62,590 bases of DNA, from contig JAJDEI010000003.1 in the NCBI GenBank assembly GCA_029259845.1, forward strand, positions 1 to 62,590. Direction: 5' to 3'. Below the pieces are notes generated by a model. It saw only the letters and a list, made by a program, of their open reading frames with translations. It searched no databases and had not been told where the DNA came from. Positions 43,030-52,501 of this stretch are shown in pieces. Each line of letters opens with the position of its first letter. Position 1 is the stretch's first letter. This DNA comes from Planctomycetaceae bacterium. Lineage in GTDB: Bacteria; Planctomycetota; Planctomycetia; Planctomycetales; Planctomycetaceae. A program made the position numbers and the translations under genes.

Positions 43030-45420
43030 TTGAAAGCCCATCCATCAAACGGGACCCCGGCAGGCATCGATTTTGCGCCGCTGGGGTACAACGAATCCGA
43101 TGTCAACGAGCAAGCGCCGGGACGTTCCGTCGACCTCGTCCGGTTTCTGCTCGCCAACTGGCGAAAACTGGCGGTCGGATTCAGCGTGGGACTGGCCGCG
43201 GGGGTTGCGTTCTATTACGTCAGCGGGCATCGGTACAATGCCTCCACGCGAGTTCTGGTCTCCAAGCTGGCCGGCACGCCGCTCCAGGAAGGAGGGGCAA
43301 CGACCTATGGCGACCGAGCCGAGCACGTGCAGCTCATTAAGAGTGACGTCATCATCCGACGGGCTTTCGACAACGCGAATCTCGGAGAGCTGCCCACGCT
43401 GGCGGCGTCTGATGAGCCGATCCGGGACTTGATCGAAGACCTCAAGGTCAAGCGGACCGCCGGGCAGGACCGGTCGTTCATGAACTTCTTCGACATCTCC
43501 TACGAAAGCCGGTCCAAGCGGGATGCCGCAACCGTTGTCGGGGCGATCGTCGACGCCTACGAACAATACCTGCTGGAAACCCGCAAAGAGCAGTCCCAGG
43601 AAGTCCTCGATCTCGTGAGCGAGGCGGAAGTCAAGCTGCAGAAGGAAATCGACCAACTCAAGCGGGAGTACCAGGAGTTCCGCAAGGCTTCGCCGATTCT
43701 GTTTCAGAACCCCGTGGGAACGCCGGGCAGCAACGGCAGCGTGACCTTGACGCCTCCCAATCACTACCTGGCAGCGGTTGATCAGCTCTACAAGGACCAG
43801 CGGGACAACCGGCAGCGGCGCACGAACGTGCGGGCCCAAATCGATGTCCTGAAGGCCATGCAGGAGGATGGAGAATCCCGTAAGGCGATCGAGCAATACG
43901 TATTGATGTCGATGGCGCAGCGGAGTTCTGGTGGCCAGGGCGGCGGTGCCTCCAATCCGTTGCTCACCGTGAACCCGGCCAAAGATCGGCTCGACGCCAA
44001 GCTGCTGGAAGCACGCATTCAGGAGGCCAATCTCGTCCATCACTTCGGTGACCGGCATCCGGAGGTCGAGAAGCTCCGCAAGACCATCAGCGGCATCCTC
44101 GATGCTTACGCGGCGGAAGGGCTCAGGCCGCCCGCATTCGACCGGTTCGACGGACCCTCCGGCCCGAACGAGCCGGGTCCTGACGGCGTCGACCTCGCCG
44201 GTGTCTACATGAACTACCTCGAAGAGCAGTTGCGGCAACTCGATCTGAGCGACCGGTCCATCGAACGGCAGCTATCCGAAGCGATCGCGCTCGCCAAGGA
44301 ACACTCCGAGTATGAGGTCATCGACAGGCAGTTCAGCACCGAACTCCAACGCAAACAGGCACTCTGGGACGGCATCGTCAGCAAGCTCAGCATGGTCGAC
44401 TTCACCAAGAAGCACACCGGCTACCGCATGACCCGCATTTCGGACATCCTGGTCGAACTGTCGATCAAGCGGATCGCCAAGGTTCTGGGAGCCTTCGGAA
44501 TGCTGGGAGCACTGTCCGTCTTCGGCCTGCAATACTTCCGCGAATGGCAGGACACGACATTGCGGTCTCTCGACGAACTCCGCCGCCTGACCGATACGAC
44601 CGTCATGGGAATCGTGCCGCACTTTGTGGTCGATCCGGGTGATTCGTCACGCCAGGGCGGACTCTCGGACGCACTTTGTTACTACCACAATCCAGGGTCC
44701 CAGGAGGCGGAAGCTTACCGGTCGGTCCGCACGACGTTGTTCTTCAGCACGGCTCCGCATAACGACCGCGTGATCCAGGTGAGCAGTCCCGAACAAGGGG
44801 ATGGGAAGTCGACCTCCATCGCCAACCTGGCCATTGCCGTCGCGCAGTCGGGCAAGCGGGTGTTGCTCATCGATGCCGATATGCGGCGTCCCACGCAGCA
44901 CCAACTGTTCGCGGTTCCCCAAGACGTGGGGTTGGCCGATGTGCTGCGGCGTGAGATCGAGTGGATCAATGCGGTGCGGGCAACACCGATCGACGGGCTG
45001 TCGCTGCTCACAGCCGGGGCGACGCCCGCCAATCCGGCCGAATTGCTTTCGACATCCGACCTGTCAACGCTGCTGCACGCGGCCCGCAGCGAATTTGATT
45101 ACGTCTTCATCGACGCACCTCCCCTGCTGGCGGTCAGTGACCCGTGTATCATCTCGCCGCACGTGGATGGGATGCTGCTTGTCGTCCGCATGCAAAAAAA
45201 CAAACGGCCCGCCGTCGTTCGCACACGGGACATGCTCAATTCGCACGGCGTCGAGCTGTACGGCGTGATCGCCAACGACGTGGTTATCTCCGATGGAGCC
45301 GAGGAGGAGTTTGGCGCCTACGCTGCGTACTACAACGCCGGGCCGGTGACGGAAACGACGCACGGCGCGCCGTCGCCTTCACAACAGCCGGTGCTCACAT
45401 CGAACGGCGACCCGGTGTAG
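43030..45420 (+). CDS. Polysaccharide co-polymerase with bacterial tyrosine autokinase (Wzz/BY-kinase)
   Basis: A 796-residue protein starting at TTG 43030, with GAGG about a dozen bases upstream; no ATG start fits the frame. It has an N-terminal membrane helix (LAVGFSVGLAAGVAFYYVS), a long periplasmic coiled-coil region (about 90-480) of the Wzz chain-length type, and a second helix at about 478-500 (VLGAFGMLGALSVFGL). The C-terminal cytoplasmic BY-kinase has Walker A QGDGKSTS near residue 588, Walker A' LLIDADMRRP near 613 and Walker B YVFIDAPPLL near 691. A short tyrosine cluster, AYAAYYNAG, occurs near 773. It should control chain length and export of the polymer made by the upstream genes. 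Confidence 0.93.
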   Translation: MKAHPSNGTPAGIDFAPLGYNESDVNEQAPGRSVDLVRFLLANWRKLAVGFSVGLAAGVAFYYVSGHRYNASTRVLVSKLAGTPLQEGGATTYGDRAEHVQLIKSDVIIRRAFDNANLGELPTLAASDEPIRDLIEDLKVKRTAGQDRSFMNFFDISYESRSKRDAATVVGAIVDAYEQYLLETRKEQSQEVLDLVSEAEVKLQKEIDQLKREYQEFRKASPILFQNPVGTPGSNGSVTLTPPNHYLAAVDQLYKDQRDNRQRRTNVRAQIDVLKAMQEDGESRKAIEQYVLMSMAQRSSGGQGGGASNPLLTVNPAKDRLDAKLLEARIQEANLVHHFGDRHPEVEKLRKTISGILDAYAAEGLRPPAFDRFDGPSGPNEPGPDGVDLAGVYMNYLEEQLRQLDLSDRSIERQLSEAIALAKEHSEYEVIDRQFSTELQRKQALWDGIVSKLSMVDFTKKHTGYRMTRISDILVELSIKRIAKVLGAFGMLGALSVFGLQYFREWQDTTLRSLDELRRLTDTTVMGIVPHFVVDPGDSSRQGGLSDALCYYHNPGSQEAEAYRSVRTTLFFSTAPHNDRVIQVSSPEQGDGKSTSIANLAIAVAQSGKRVLLIDADMRRPTQHQLFAVPQDVGLADVLRREIEWINAVRATPIDGLSLLTAGATPANPAELLSTSDLSTLLHAARSEFDYVFIDAPPLLAVSDPCIISPHVDGMLLVVRMQKNKRPAVVRTRDMLNSHGVELYGVIANDVVISDGAEEEFGAYAAYYNAGPVTETTHGAPSPSQQPVLTSNGDPV

Positions 45421-45446
45421 GGCTCTATCAAAACGGGAAACCGGAG

Positions 45447-45498
45447 GTTGGAGTTCAAGCTTTAGCTTGCTTTCGCAGCTTAAAGGCTGAACTCCAAC
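45447..45498. repeat. GGAGTTCAAGC...GCTGAACTCC repeat, copy 1
   Basis: The stretch opens with GTTGGAGTTCAAGCTTTAGC and closes with AAAGGCTGAACTCCAAC, forming a long hairpin. A second copy is at 59823-59871 and a partial one at 55051-55073. It lies in the spacer after the kinase gene and may end that transcript. Confidence 0.7.
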
Positions 45499-45691
45499 TC
45501 CCAAACTGAATCTTGACAGAGCACTCGGCCAAGACGGGCGTCAGCCCGAGCCCACCATCCGGCGAAGGGCCCCAAGTCGGCCCGCGAGGCCGTTTCGGAC
45601 TTGGGCAATGCGGCGGTCTGTGCAATCATGCGTCCATCGGCTGATGGTTGCCGACTTTTTCACCGCCGTCTCTGTGAACAACAACCTTCTC

Positions 45692-47005
45692 ATGCAACCA
45701 CTGCGCATTGGACTGATCGGGCTTGGTACGGTCGGCAGCGGCGTTCTGCAGCTATTAAACGACGAAGGGGAGCGAATTTCCCATCGGGCCGGACGCTCGA
45801 TCGATGTCGTCCGAATCGCAGTCCGCGACCCGGCGAAACCAAGAGACGTCACCGTTCCCGGGGACCTTCTGACTGACGACCCCTTTGCAGTCGCAACCGA
45901 CCCGGACGTCGACGTCGTCGTCGAGCTGATCGGCGGGCTTGATCCAGCCCGCCCGATCGTGCTCGCCGCGCTGGAAGCCGGAAAAGACGTCGTCACGGCA
46001 AATAAGGCGTTGCTTTGTGCGGAGGGCCCTGCACTCTTCGCTGCTGCCCGCGCCGCCGGGCGGTGCATCGCCTTCGAGGCGGCCGTCGCCGGCGGCATTC
46101 CGATTGTCCATGTGCTTGGGCAGGCGATGGCCGGCAATCAGGTGACGGCCATCGAAGCAATCCTCAACGGGACCAGCAATTTTATCCTCAGCGAGATGCT
46201 CCAACGGGGCGAATCATACGCCCATGCGGTGCTGAAAGCCCAGGAACTGGGATTCGCCGAAGCCGACCCCGCAATGGACGTCGACGGCACGGACGCCGCC
46301 CAAAAGCTGTGTTTGTTGGCGCAACTCGCCTTTGGGACGCGGACAACTCCGAACCAGTTTCCCCGGCACGGTATCGACACGCTCGACTTGACCGATCTGC
46401 AGTACGCGCACGAACTCGGCTATGCGGTCAAACTGCTGGCGACAGCCAAGTTGGTTGACGGGCTGCTGGAGATGCACACACAGCCGACGCTCATCCGGCA
46501 TGCCCGTCCCCTGGCTCAGGTGGACGGCCCCTTCAACATGGTCGCCTTGACCGGTGACGCTGTGGGAGAGACGTGGTATTCCGGGCAGGGGGCCGGACAA
46601 ATGCCGACCGCCTCCGCCGTGCTGTCGGATCTGATTGACGTGGCCATCGGGCGGGCTCAAATGACGTTTGATCGCCTCGACCTTTGGGAAGACCGGCCGT
46701 CGGTCCCCGTGCAACCGGCCGAAGCGAGTATTCGCCGGTACTATCTACGGTTCCCGGTTGAGGATCGTCCACACGTCATTGCCGACATCACGGACATTCT
46801 GGGAAGGCAGTCGATCAGTCTGGCGTCGGTGATCCAGCACGAGGCTCCCGAAGTGGAGGCGAACGATCCGGATGACATCGCCCCCGTCCCGCTCGTCATC
46901 ATGACACACCGGACCCGCGAGGGCCAAATCCGAGCCGCGGCAGCCGAACTCAACCGGTTGTCCACTGTCCGACAGCCGTGGGTTTGCATGCCGGTGAGCG
47001 GATAA
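45692..47005 (+). CDS. hom: Homoserine dehydrogenase
   Basis: A 437-residue enzyme of the aspartate pathway, reducing aspartate semialdehyde to homoserine on the way to threonine and methionine. I start it at ATG 45692 (MQPLRIGLIGLGTVG). The Rossmann motif GLGTVGSG is at residues about 10-17. The catalytic region shows VVTANKALLC, FEAAVAGGIPIVHVLGQ, GTSNFILSEML and ADPAMDVDGTDAAQKLCLLAQ. A C-terminal ACT domain follows from about residue 350 (YYLRFPVEDRPHVIADITDIL, split here after the first strand), which usually binds threonine as feedback inhibitor. It is a stand-alone housekeeping gene with no pathway neighbours in view. Confidence 0.96.
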   Translation: MQPLRIGLIGLGTVGSGVLQLLNDEGERISHRAGRSIDVVRIAVRDPAKPRDVTVPGDLLTDDPFAVATDPDVDVVVELIGGLDPARPIVLAALEAGKDVVTANKALLCAEGPALFAAARAAGRCIAFEAAVAGGIPIVHVLGQAMAGNQVTAIEAILNGTSNFILSEMLQRGESYAHAVLKAQELGFAEADPAMDVDGTDAAQKLCLLAQLAFGTRTTPNQFPRHGIDTLDLTDLQYAHELGYAVKLLATAKLVDGLLEMHTQPTLIRHARPLAQVDGPFNMVALTGDAVGETWYSGQGAGQMPTASAVLSDLIDVAIGRAQMTFDRLDLWEDRPSVPVQPAEASIRRYYLRFPVEDRPHVIADITDILGRQSISLASVIQHEAPEVEANDPDDIAPVPLVIMTHRTREGQIRAAAAELNRLSTVRQPWVCMPVSG

Positions 47006-47151
47006 AGGACGGAGTGATCGGGTGTTGGAGTGGGGACGTGGAGGAGTAGGTCCGAGGCATTCGCTACGATGTTCCGGAGACGTGCGGCGGGCGGCTGACT
47101 GGGGAATCTCGGGACAGGAGCTGCGTGCCCTGGAACCGGAGGGAGAGGCGG

Positions 47152-47628
47152 ATGACTTCGACTCTGTGGGTGACGATCGCGATCGGTGCCGTTTTGACCG
47201 GATTGGCGTTCGGACTGCGCCCGTATCTGCGTTGGCTGCAGGCTCGCGAGGCGCGGCAGGCGATGCGGGAGTTTCGCATGCGTCGCGAAGCGCTGGAGGC
47301 CAAGTTCTTCGATCTGGCAGCCGCCCGAGGCAAGCCCCGCGACCTGAGATGGAAGCACTGCGACTGGCAGGACACGGTGACCTTCGGGCGGGACCTGCAG
47401 ACGCAATTGCTCACGGCGTTCGCGTCGGTCGAGATCCACTTTGAGGCGGTCGAGGGGGGCGACATGGAAGACGTGGAGGCCGTCGGGACAATCCGCGATG
47501 CGACGGCCGTGTTCCACTACCAGAAAGGACGCTGGGGCACGGGCGGGAAAGCCCTGTTCAACATGAACCCGCAGGACGCGCTGGTCCGACTCGCCGGGCA
47601 GTTCGAGGCGATCGACAGAATTGCCTGA
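47152..47628 (+). CDS. Hypothetical membrane-anchored protein
   Basis: A 158-residue protein. The start at ATG 47152 is chosen because of the strong purine-rich ribosome-binding region GGAGGGAGAGG at 47138-47148. One N-terminal membrane helix (TLWVTIAIGAVLTGLAFGL) is followed by a basic, helical segment rich in R, A and E (AREARQAMREFRMRREALEAK) and a soluble domain with WQDTVTFGRDLQTQLLTAF and DATAVFHYQKGRWGTGG. I do not recognise the family. It has no obvious operon partner; a large spacer follows. Confidence 0.6.
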   Translation: MTSTLWVTIAIGAVLTGLAFGLRPYLRWLQAREARQAMREFRMRREALEAKFFDLAAARGKPRDLRWKHCDWQDTVTFGRDLQTQLLTAFASVEIHFEAVEGGDMEDVEAVGTIRDATAVFHYQKGRWGTGGKALFNMNPQDALVRLAGQFEAIDRIA

Positions 47629-47858
47629 GCGCTGTAACCGGGGATTTGGTGCAGCCGGACGACGGGTGGCGGGGGCACATCAAAAGGGTCTGATGTTCCC
47701 GTTGCGTCGATCACGGGGGCCGTGTCTCCGTTCGATGAATCGTTCTCGGCCCCCGATCGGAGGGGAGTTCGCCCTTCCCCACTCCAACTCGCCCCGCCAC
47801 GCATCGCCCCCTCAACCGAGACTCTCCCTCGGCGTGCAACAATCCTCTCCGGCCCCCC

Positions 47859-48013
47859 AGGGCCATTCAACGTTTCACTTGGGAGAAGACCGGCCGGGAC
47901 AAGCTCAATGGGAACCCGAAGCGTCAGCGCGGAAGCGAACGTGAGTGAGCGATTCGTCCCTCGCTGACGCTTCGGGTGACGAGGTTCCCCAGCTTCCATC
48001 TTTGAACGGCCCT
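47859..48013 (+). mobile_element. 155-base inverted-repeat element, copy 1
   Basis: The element starts AGGGCCATTCAAC and ends TTGAACGGCCCT, giving a terminal inverted repeat of about 12 bases with one mismatch. Inside is a 15-base perfect hairpin (CCCGAAGCGTCAGCG at 47915-47929 and its complement at 47962-47976). A copy in reverse orientation, with about 10 mismatches counted by eye, is at 57312-57466. The flanks CTCTCCGGCCCCCC (left) and CTCTCCTGCCCCCC (right) form a 14-base direct repeat with one mismatch, as expected of a target duplication. It codes for no protein. The rest of the 768-base gene-free spacer 47629-48396 shows nothing recognisable. Confidence 0.8.
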
Positions 48014-48338
48014 CTCCTGCCCCCCTGTCAAGAAACTGGCCGCGTCAGGATGGAATCCACTGGGGCTTGTCGGTATCGTATCCCCTCGTGTGGTACGGCC
48101 TTTGCCATTGAGGTTGATTCGTCGAAATCGTGCGGGACTTGCCGAGTTTCTGGAGACCGGCTGCAAGGTTGTTGCGCATCCAGCAGGCAATCCTGCTATC
48201 GAGGCGGGCACGGTGCTTGTCTCGGCACGTTTGAGGAAGGCATGGGGTGATGGAACACCAGCAGTTTTCAGCGGTCGGACCAGTGAGGGTCCGGAGCACA
48301 GCCGCTCCGCGAGCCATGCAGCCGCCTCGCCGACGGTA

Positions 48339-48374
48339 TTCCGTTTGCTAACAGGGTTCCATTCGCTAACAGGG
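48339..48374 (+). repeat. Tandem 18-base repeat upstream of glnA
   Basis: Two adjacent units, TTCCGTTTGCTAACAGGG and TTCCATTCGCTAACAGGG, differ at two or three positions and end 22 bases before the glnA start. The ribosome-binding region GAGGAGATGAGG lies between. Placement suggests an operator or leader element, but nothing in the sequence proves it. Confidence 0.55.
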
Positions 48375-48396
48375 TTTTCCGAGGAGATGAGGATCG

Positions 48397-49824
48397 ATGT
48401 CCGACGTCAGTTCCCCCAGTGACTTCTTCAAGTTCGCCAAAGACCGTGGTGCCGAACAGGTCGACATGAAGTTCTGCGATATGTTCGGTGCGTGGCAGCA
48501 CTGCTCTTATCCGATCGAAACGCTGGACGAGGGTGTTTTCGAAGATGGATTCGGTTTCGATGGCTCATCGATCCGCGGATGGCAGGCGATCAACGAGTCC
48601 GACATGCTCGCCGTGCCTGACCCATGCACGACGCGGCTCGACCCGTTCTTCGCCGAACCGACCGTCAGCGTCATCGCCGACATCGTCGATCCGATCACCA
48701 GGCAGGCCTACAACAAGGACCCGCGCGGCGTCGTCAAAAAAGGTCTCGCCTACCTCGAGCAAACCGGTCTGGCCGACACTTGCTACATCGGACCGGAGCC
48801 GGAGTTCTTCGTTTTCGACGACATCCGCTACGAAACGAGCCAGCGGAACAGCATGTACGAGATCGACTCCTCCGAGGCGGCGTGGAACACGGGCCGCAGC
48901 GAGGCGGGCGGCAACCTCGGCCATAAGGTCGGCTACAAGGGGGGCTATTTCCCCGTCAGCCCGTCCGACACCATGCACGATCTCCGCACCGAGATGGTCA
49001 ACGAGATGCGGAGGCTGGGCATCGTCGTCGAGGCCCACCATCACGAAGTGGGAACCGCCGGGCAGTGCGAAATCGACATGAAGTTTGCACCGATCCTGCT
49101 CATGGCTGACCAGTTCCTGTGGTACAAGTACGTCGTCAAAAACGTCGCCAAACAGCACGGAAAGACGGCGACCTTCATGCCCAAGCCGGTCTTCGACGAC
49201 AACGGTTCGGGCATGCACACGCACATCTCGCTGTGGAAGAACGGCGAACCGCTGATGGCGGGGGATGGCTACGCGGGAATGTCCGAACTCGGCCTGCACG
49301 CGATCGGCGGCATCCTCAAGCACGGCCGTGCTCTCATCGCCCTGTCGAATCCGACCGCCAACAGCTTCCATCGGCTCGTGCCGGGCTTTGAAGCTCCCGT
49401 GACACTGGCGATGAGTCAACGGAATCGTTCGGCGAGCTGCCGCATCCCGATGTACTCTCCGTCTCCCAAAGCCAAGCGAGTTGAGTTCCGCTGTCCGGAC
49501 CCGTCGGCGTGTGGATACCTGTCCTTTACCGCCCTGATGATGGCGATGATCGACGGCATCCAGAACAAGATCGATCCGGGCGATCCGCTCGACCGGGACA
49601 TCTACGACATGACACCGGAAGAACTCTCCCAAACGAACGTCGCACCGAAATCCCTCGGGGAAGCGCTTGACGAACTCGAAGCGGACACGGGCTTCCTCAC
49701 CGCGGGCGACGTCTTCAGCGAGGACCTGCTGAAATCGTTCGTTGCCTACAAGCGCGAGGAGGAGATCGATCAGCTCCGCCTGCGTCCGCATCCCTACGAG
49801 TTCGACCTGTACTACGACTGCTAA
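48397..49824 (+). CDS. glnA: Glutamine synthetase, type I
   Basis: A 475-residue type I glutamine synthetase that makes glutamine from glutamate, ammonia and ATP as a dodecamer. Signatures: [11 protein letters not shown] near the N-terminus, [10 protein letters not shown], the glutamate/ATP region [51 protein letters not shown] and CRIPMYSP. The sequence [10 protein letters not shown] places a tyrosine (about residue 403) at the position that is adenylylated in GlnA of enteric bacteria, so covalent control is likely. Upstream there is a tandem 18-base repeat and a good ribosome-binding site; downstream is a hairpin terminator. No other nitrogen genes are adjacent. Confidence 0.97.
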   Translation: MSDVSSPSDFFKFAKDRGAEQVDMKFCDMFGAWQHCSYPIETLDEGVFEDGFGFDGSSIRGWQAINESDMLAVPDPCTTRLDPFFAEPTVSVIADIVDPITRQAYNKDPRGVVKKGLAYLEQTGLADTCYIGPEPEFFVFDDIRYETSQRNSMYEIDSSEAAWNTGRSEAGGNLGHKVGYKGGYFPVSPSDTMHDLRTEMVNEMRRLGIVVEAHHHEVGTAGQCEIDMKFAPILLMADQFLWYKYVVKNVAKQHGKTATFMPKPVFDDNGSGMHTHISLWKNGEPLMAGDGYAGMSELGLHAIGGILKHGRALIALSNPTANSFHRLVPGFEAPVTLAMSQRNRSASCRIPMYSPSPKAKRVEFRCPDPSACGYLSFTALMMAMIDGIQNKIDPGDPLDRDIYDMTPEELSQTNVAPKSLGEALDELEADTGFLTAGDVFSEDLLKSFVAYKREEEIDQLRLRPHPYEFDLYYDC

Positions 49825-49880
49825 TTCGTATCGGCGGCAACCGCCGGTTTACAGATTCGACCGTTTTGCCGCACCGTTGA

Positions 49881-49913
49881 GTTTAGCCGCACATTTGAAA
49901 TGTGCGGCTAAAC
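49881..49913. terminator. Long hairpin after glnA
   Basis: GTTTAGCCGCACATTT (49881-49896) and AAATGTGCGGCTAAAC (49898-49913) pair perfectly around one base and are followed by TTTTG. Such a stem with a short T run is a plausible Rho-independent terminator for glnA, working also for the convergent ThuA-domain gene. Confidence 0.65.
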
Positions 49914-49972
49914 TTTTGCGCGATCGACTCAAGCGATCCGTCGACGACGCGAATGGCAACGGAAATGACGGG

Positions 49973-50890
49973 CTAATTGAGGTTTTCAACCTTGAATCCA
50001 TATTCCTTGACGTCCTTGCGGGACTTGGCTTCCCAGGCGCGGGAGACCTCCGGGTTGGGCGTGCTGTCGCCGGCGATGTCCCCGCGGATCCATTTGACCG
50101 CTTGTGTGATGGACGCCATGAACGCGGGATTCCTCCAGGTCTCCGGGCGATGGCCCAGGTTGTTGAAGTAAATCTTGCCGTCCCCCCAGGAGCGGACCCA
50201 TGCCACCGGGACATGTGTGCCGTACTTCGCGTTGACGGTGCTGTCGGTGGGACTGCCGGCATAATCAAGGCTCATCAGCACGCGGACGTTGTCCGGGTTC
50301 CAGTGGTTGTACATGTAAATCTCGTCCTGAATCTCGAACCGCTTGCCGAACGGTTGGGCGACTGCGTGCGACGGGTCGTGCACGGCGAGCGTCACTCTTC
50401 GGCTTGACCCCCACGGATGCCCGATGAACGTGCCGCCGCAGATGTCCCAGTACCAGGAATGCTCCGGGTTCTCCGTGCGATAGGTGTCCGCCGCCGAATG
50501 GAACCCGATCCAACCGTGTCCTTTCGTCTTGAGCCACTCATTCACGAAGTAGTCGCGGTCGGCAGCGGCGATGGGGAGTTCGCCGGTCGTGTAGAACGCC
50601 ACGATGTCGTAGTTCTGGAGGTTCTCTTTGGTGAAGTCGGCCGCCGCGTCCTGTGTGCAGTCGCAGTCGAACAGTCCGGACTGCTGCCCAAGCTGGATCA
50701 TGGCGACTTCAGCGGGGGCCAATTGGCCTGCGTCCTGAGGATTACGTTTGACCGAACCATGAACATACCCCTTGCTCTGCGTGAGAAACAGAATTCTCGT
50801 CGCGCCAAGTTTTTCCGCTGCTTTCGCCGAGGGAACGGCCAGTAGCATCGCCGTGAAAATGAGCGTGAGACCGAACGACAGCCGAGTCAT
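49973..50890 (-). CDS. Secreted ThuA-domain protein
   Basis: A 305-residue protein with a clear signal peptide (LTLIFTAMLLAVPSAKA). The ThuA-like glutamine-amidotransferase-type fold is visible: TRILFLTQSKGYVHGSV, YDIVAFYTTGELP, WIGFHSAADTYR, VHDPSHAVAQPFGKRFEIQDEIY, and VPVAWVRSWGDGKIYFNNLGH. The family is very abundant in planctomycetes; most members are annotated as trehalose-utilisation-like, but the activity is generally unproven. The protein is expected in the periplasm or at the surface. It is transcribed away from the NUDIX gene, with a shared 155-base promoter region. Confidence 0.88.
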   Translation of the reverse strand: MTRLSFGLTLIFTAMLLAVPSAKAAEKLGATRILFLTQSKGYVHGSVKRNPQDAGQLAPAEVAMIQLGQQSGLFDCDCTQDAAADFTKENLQNYDIVAFYTTGELPIAAADRDYFVNEWLKTKGHGWIGFHSAADTYRTENPEHSWYWDICGGTFIGHPWGSSRRVTLAVHDPSHAVAQPFGKRFEIQDEIYMYNHWNPDNVRVLMSLDYAGSPTDSTVNAKYGTHVPVAWVRSWGDGKIYFNNLGHRPETWRNPAFMASITQAVKWIRGDIAGDSTPNPEVSRAWEAKSRKDVKEYGFKVENLN

Positions 50891-51045
50891 GAGTGGCTCC
50901 TCGATTGAGAGTGCGTGAACCGGGAAACAAGTCCGGAGGAAAGCGGGCAGCGTGCATCACTTGGTGCGACCATCTATGATATGGGTTCGCTCGACGACGA
51001 ACAATCCGCTGCGGATCCACGCTTTAGCGTCCCTGCCCCCATGAC

Positions 51046-51609
51046 ATGATGCGCGACCGACCTCCGACAGTTCGCAAGGCGGCTCTCCTCGGCGCGGGGC
51101 GGTATCTGCAGCTGGTCGATGAAGATGGCTGGGAGTTCGCCGAGCGAACGCGGGGGACCGGTGTTGTCGCAGTCGTGGCGGTGACGGATGACGAGCGCCT
51201 CGTGCTGACCGAACAGTTCCGACCGGTCGTCAACGCAGGCGTCATCGACTTGCCGGCCGGCATGGCGGGTGACGCGGACGAATTTGTGGGTGAAAGTTTT
51301 CAGACAGCCGCAGCCCGCGAGTTGGAGGAGGAGACCGGATTCGAGGCCGCATCGTGGACGCGGCTCGCCACCGTCCCCACATCGCCGGGACTCACGTCCG
51401 AGACAGTCACTCTGTTTCTGGCAGAGCATCTCAGCCGGACGGGAAGCGGGGGCGGGGACGCGGGCGAATCAATCACGGTCCACGCGGCGCCGTTGGCCGA
51501 TTTGTCGGAATGGCTGGCTCAACGAACCGATGCCGGGCAGCTCATCGACCCCAAGGTGTACGCCGGGCTCTGGCTGAGAGAAGCGCACACGGAGCGGATG
51601 CGACGCTGA
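51046..51609 (+). CDS. NUDIX hydrolase
   Basis: A 187-residue hydrolase of nucleoside-diphosphate-linked compounds. The Nudix box is seen as GESFQTAAARELEEETGFEA (about residues 84-103), with the REx2EExGU core, REL-EEET-G. Upstream is DLPAGMAGDADE, the loop usual for ADP-ribose or sugar-nucleotide pyrophosphatases of the YffH/NudF type; the spacing of the first glycine to the first glutamate is slightly longer than the strict consensus. It lies divergent from the ThuA-domain gene and 45 bases upstream of a secreted protein gene. The substrate cannot be fixed from sequence. Confidence 0.88.
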   Translation: MMRDRPPTVRKAALLGAGRYLQLVDEDGWEFAERTRGTGVVAVVAVTDDERLVLTEQFRPVVNAGVIDLPAGMAGDADEFVGESFQTAAARELEEETGFEAASWTRLATVPTSPGLTSETVTLFLAEHLSRTGSGGGDAGESITVHAAPLADLSEWLAQRTDAGQLIDPKVYAGLWLREAHTERMRR

Positions 51610-51654
51610 CGACTCACTTTTTTCCATCGCACAAGTTTCGCCAGGAGCAGCACA

Positions 51655-52425
51655 TTGGGATCGAGATTCTCAACAGGCATCATCGGATTCGCCGCCGTGC
51701 TGTGTTGGTGGAGCACAGCCGCGGGAGCCGAATGGGGCAACGTAACCGGCAAGGTGGTGCTGCGCGGCCCGGTTCCCGAAGTCGCGCTCCTGGTCACCAA
51801 GGGGGACGCTGCCGTGAAGGACACCGTCTGTCGGGGACACGACGTTCCGGACGATTCGCTGCTCATCGACGCAGATTCCCGGGGGATCGCCAATGTGTTC
51901 GTGTTTCTCAAGCGGGCACCACGCAGCGTGCATCCGGAGTTGCAAGCCAGCGCCGAGCGAGAGATCGTCTTCGACCAGAAGGGCTGCCAGTTCCAGCCGC
52001 ACGTGATGGTGGTGCGGACGGACCAAACCGTGCTCGTGAAATCGGACGATCCGACGAATCACAACACCCACACGAATCCCTTTTTTAATACGCCGGAGAA
52101 TTTCCTGGTGTCGGCGAACAGCCGCGAGGGCGTTCCGCTCACCTTTCGCCAACGGGAGCCGGTCCCGGTGAAGGTGACGTGTGACATCCATCCCTGGATG
52201 ACCGCCTACTGGCTCGTGGTCGACCATCCCTACGGGGCTGTGACCAACGGGAAGGGCGAATTCGCGATCAGGAGCCTTCCGGCCGGCACGCACAAGTTCC
52301 GGGTCTGGCACGAGCGGATCGGTTGGATCGACCGCTCCCTCACAGTTGAAGTCTCCGCCGGCGAAACCGTAACGGTGCCGCCGATTGAGGTCCCTGCCGA
52401 GCGATTTACGGAAGGTGATGAATAG
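51655..52425 (+). CDS. Secreted cupredoxin-like protein with carboxypeptidase-regulatory-type end
   Basis: A 256-residue protein starting at TTG 51655, preceded by AGGAG at the proper distance (51643-51647). A signal peptide (TGIIGFAAVLCWWSTAAGA) is followed by a beta-rich domain: GKVVLRGPVPEV, NVFVFLKRAP, VMVVRTDQTVLVKSDDPT, then histidine and cysteine positions NTHTNPFFN and TCDIHPWMTAYWLVV, which resemble a blue-copper or plastocyanin-like site. A short C-terminal region KGEFAIRSLPAGTHKFRVWH is of the carboxypeptidase regulatory type. Similar planctomycete proteins are annotated near methylamine-utilisation-like proteins. Copper binding is inference. Confidence 0.7.
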   Translation: MGSRFSTGIIGFAAVLCWWSTAAGAEWGNVTGKVVLRGPVPEVALLVTKGDAAVKDTVCRGHDVPDDSLLIDADSRGIANVFVFLKRAPRSVHPELQASAEREIVFDQKGCQFQPHVMVVRTDQTVLVKSDDPTNHNTHTNPFFNTPENFLVSANSREGVPLTFRQREPVPVKVTCDIHPWMTAYWLVVDHPYGAVTNGKGEFAIRSLPAGTHKFRVWHERIGWIDRSLTVEVSAGETVTVPPIEVPAERFTEGDE

Positions 52426-52501
52426 AGCGACATCCGCGTTCCTCAGAGGCCTGAGAGTAAGCGATTCCTCGTTCCCAAACCCCAGTATTCCTCGTTTCCT
52501 C

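Noticed and set aside
47945..48422. Short overlapping frames in the spacer ahead of glnA
   Set aside because: They run through the 155-base repeat and the tandem repeat and lack ribosome-binding sites or known motifs.
48565..49791. A 408-codon open frame antisense to glnA
   Set aside because: It mirrors the codon pattern of glutamine synthetase and has no known motifs.
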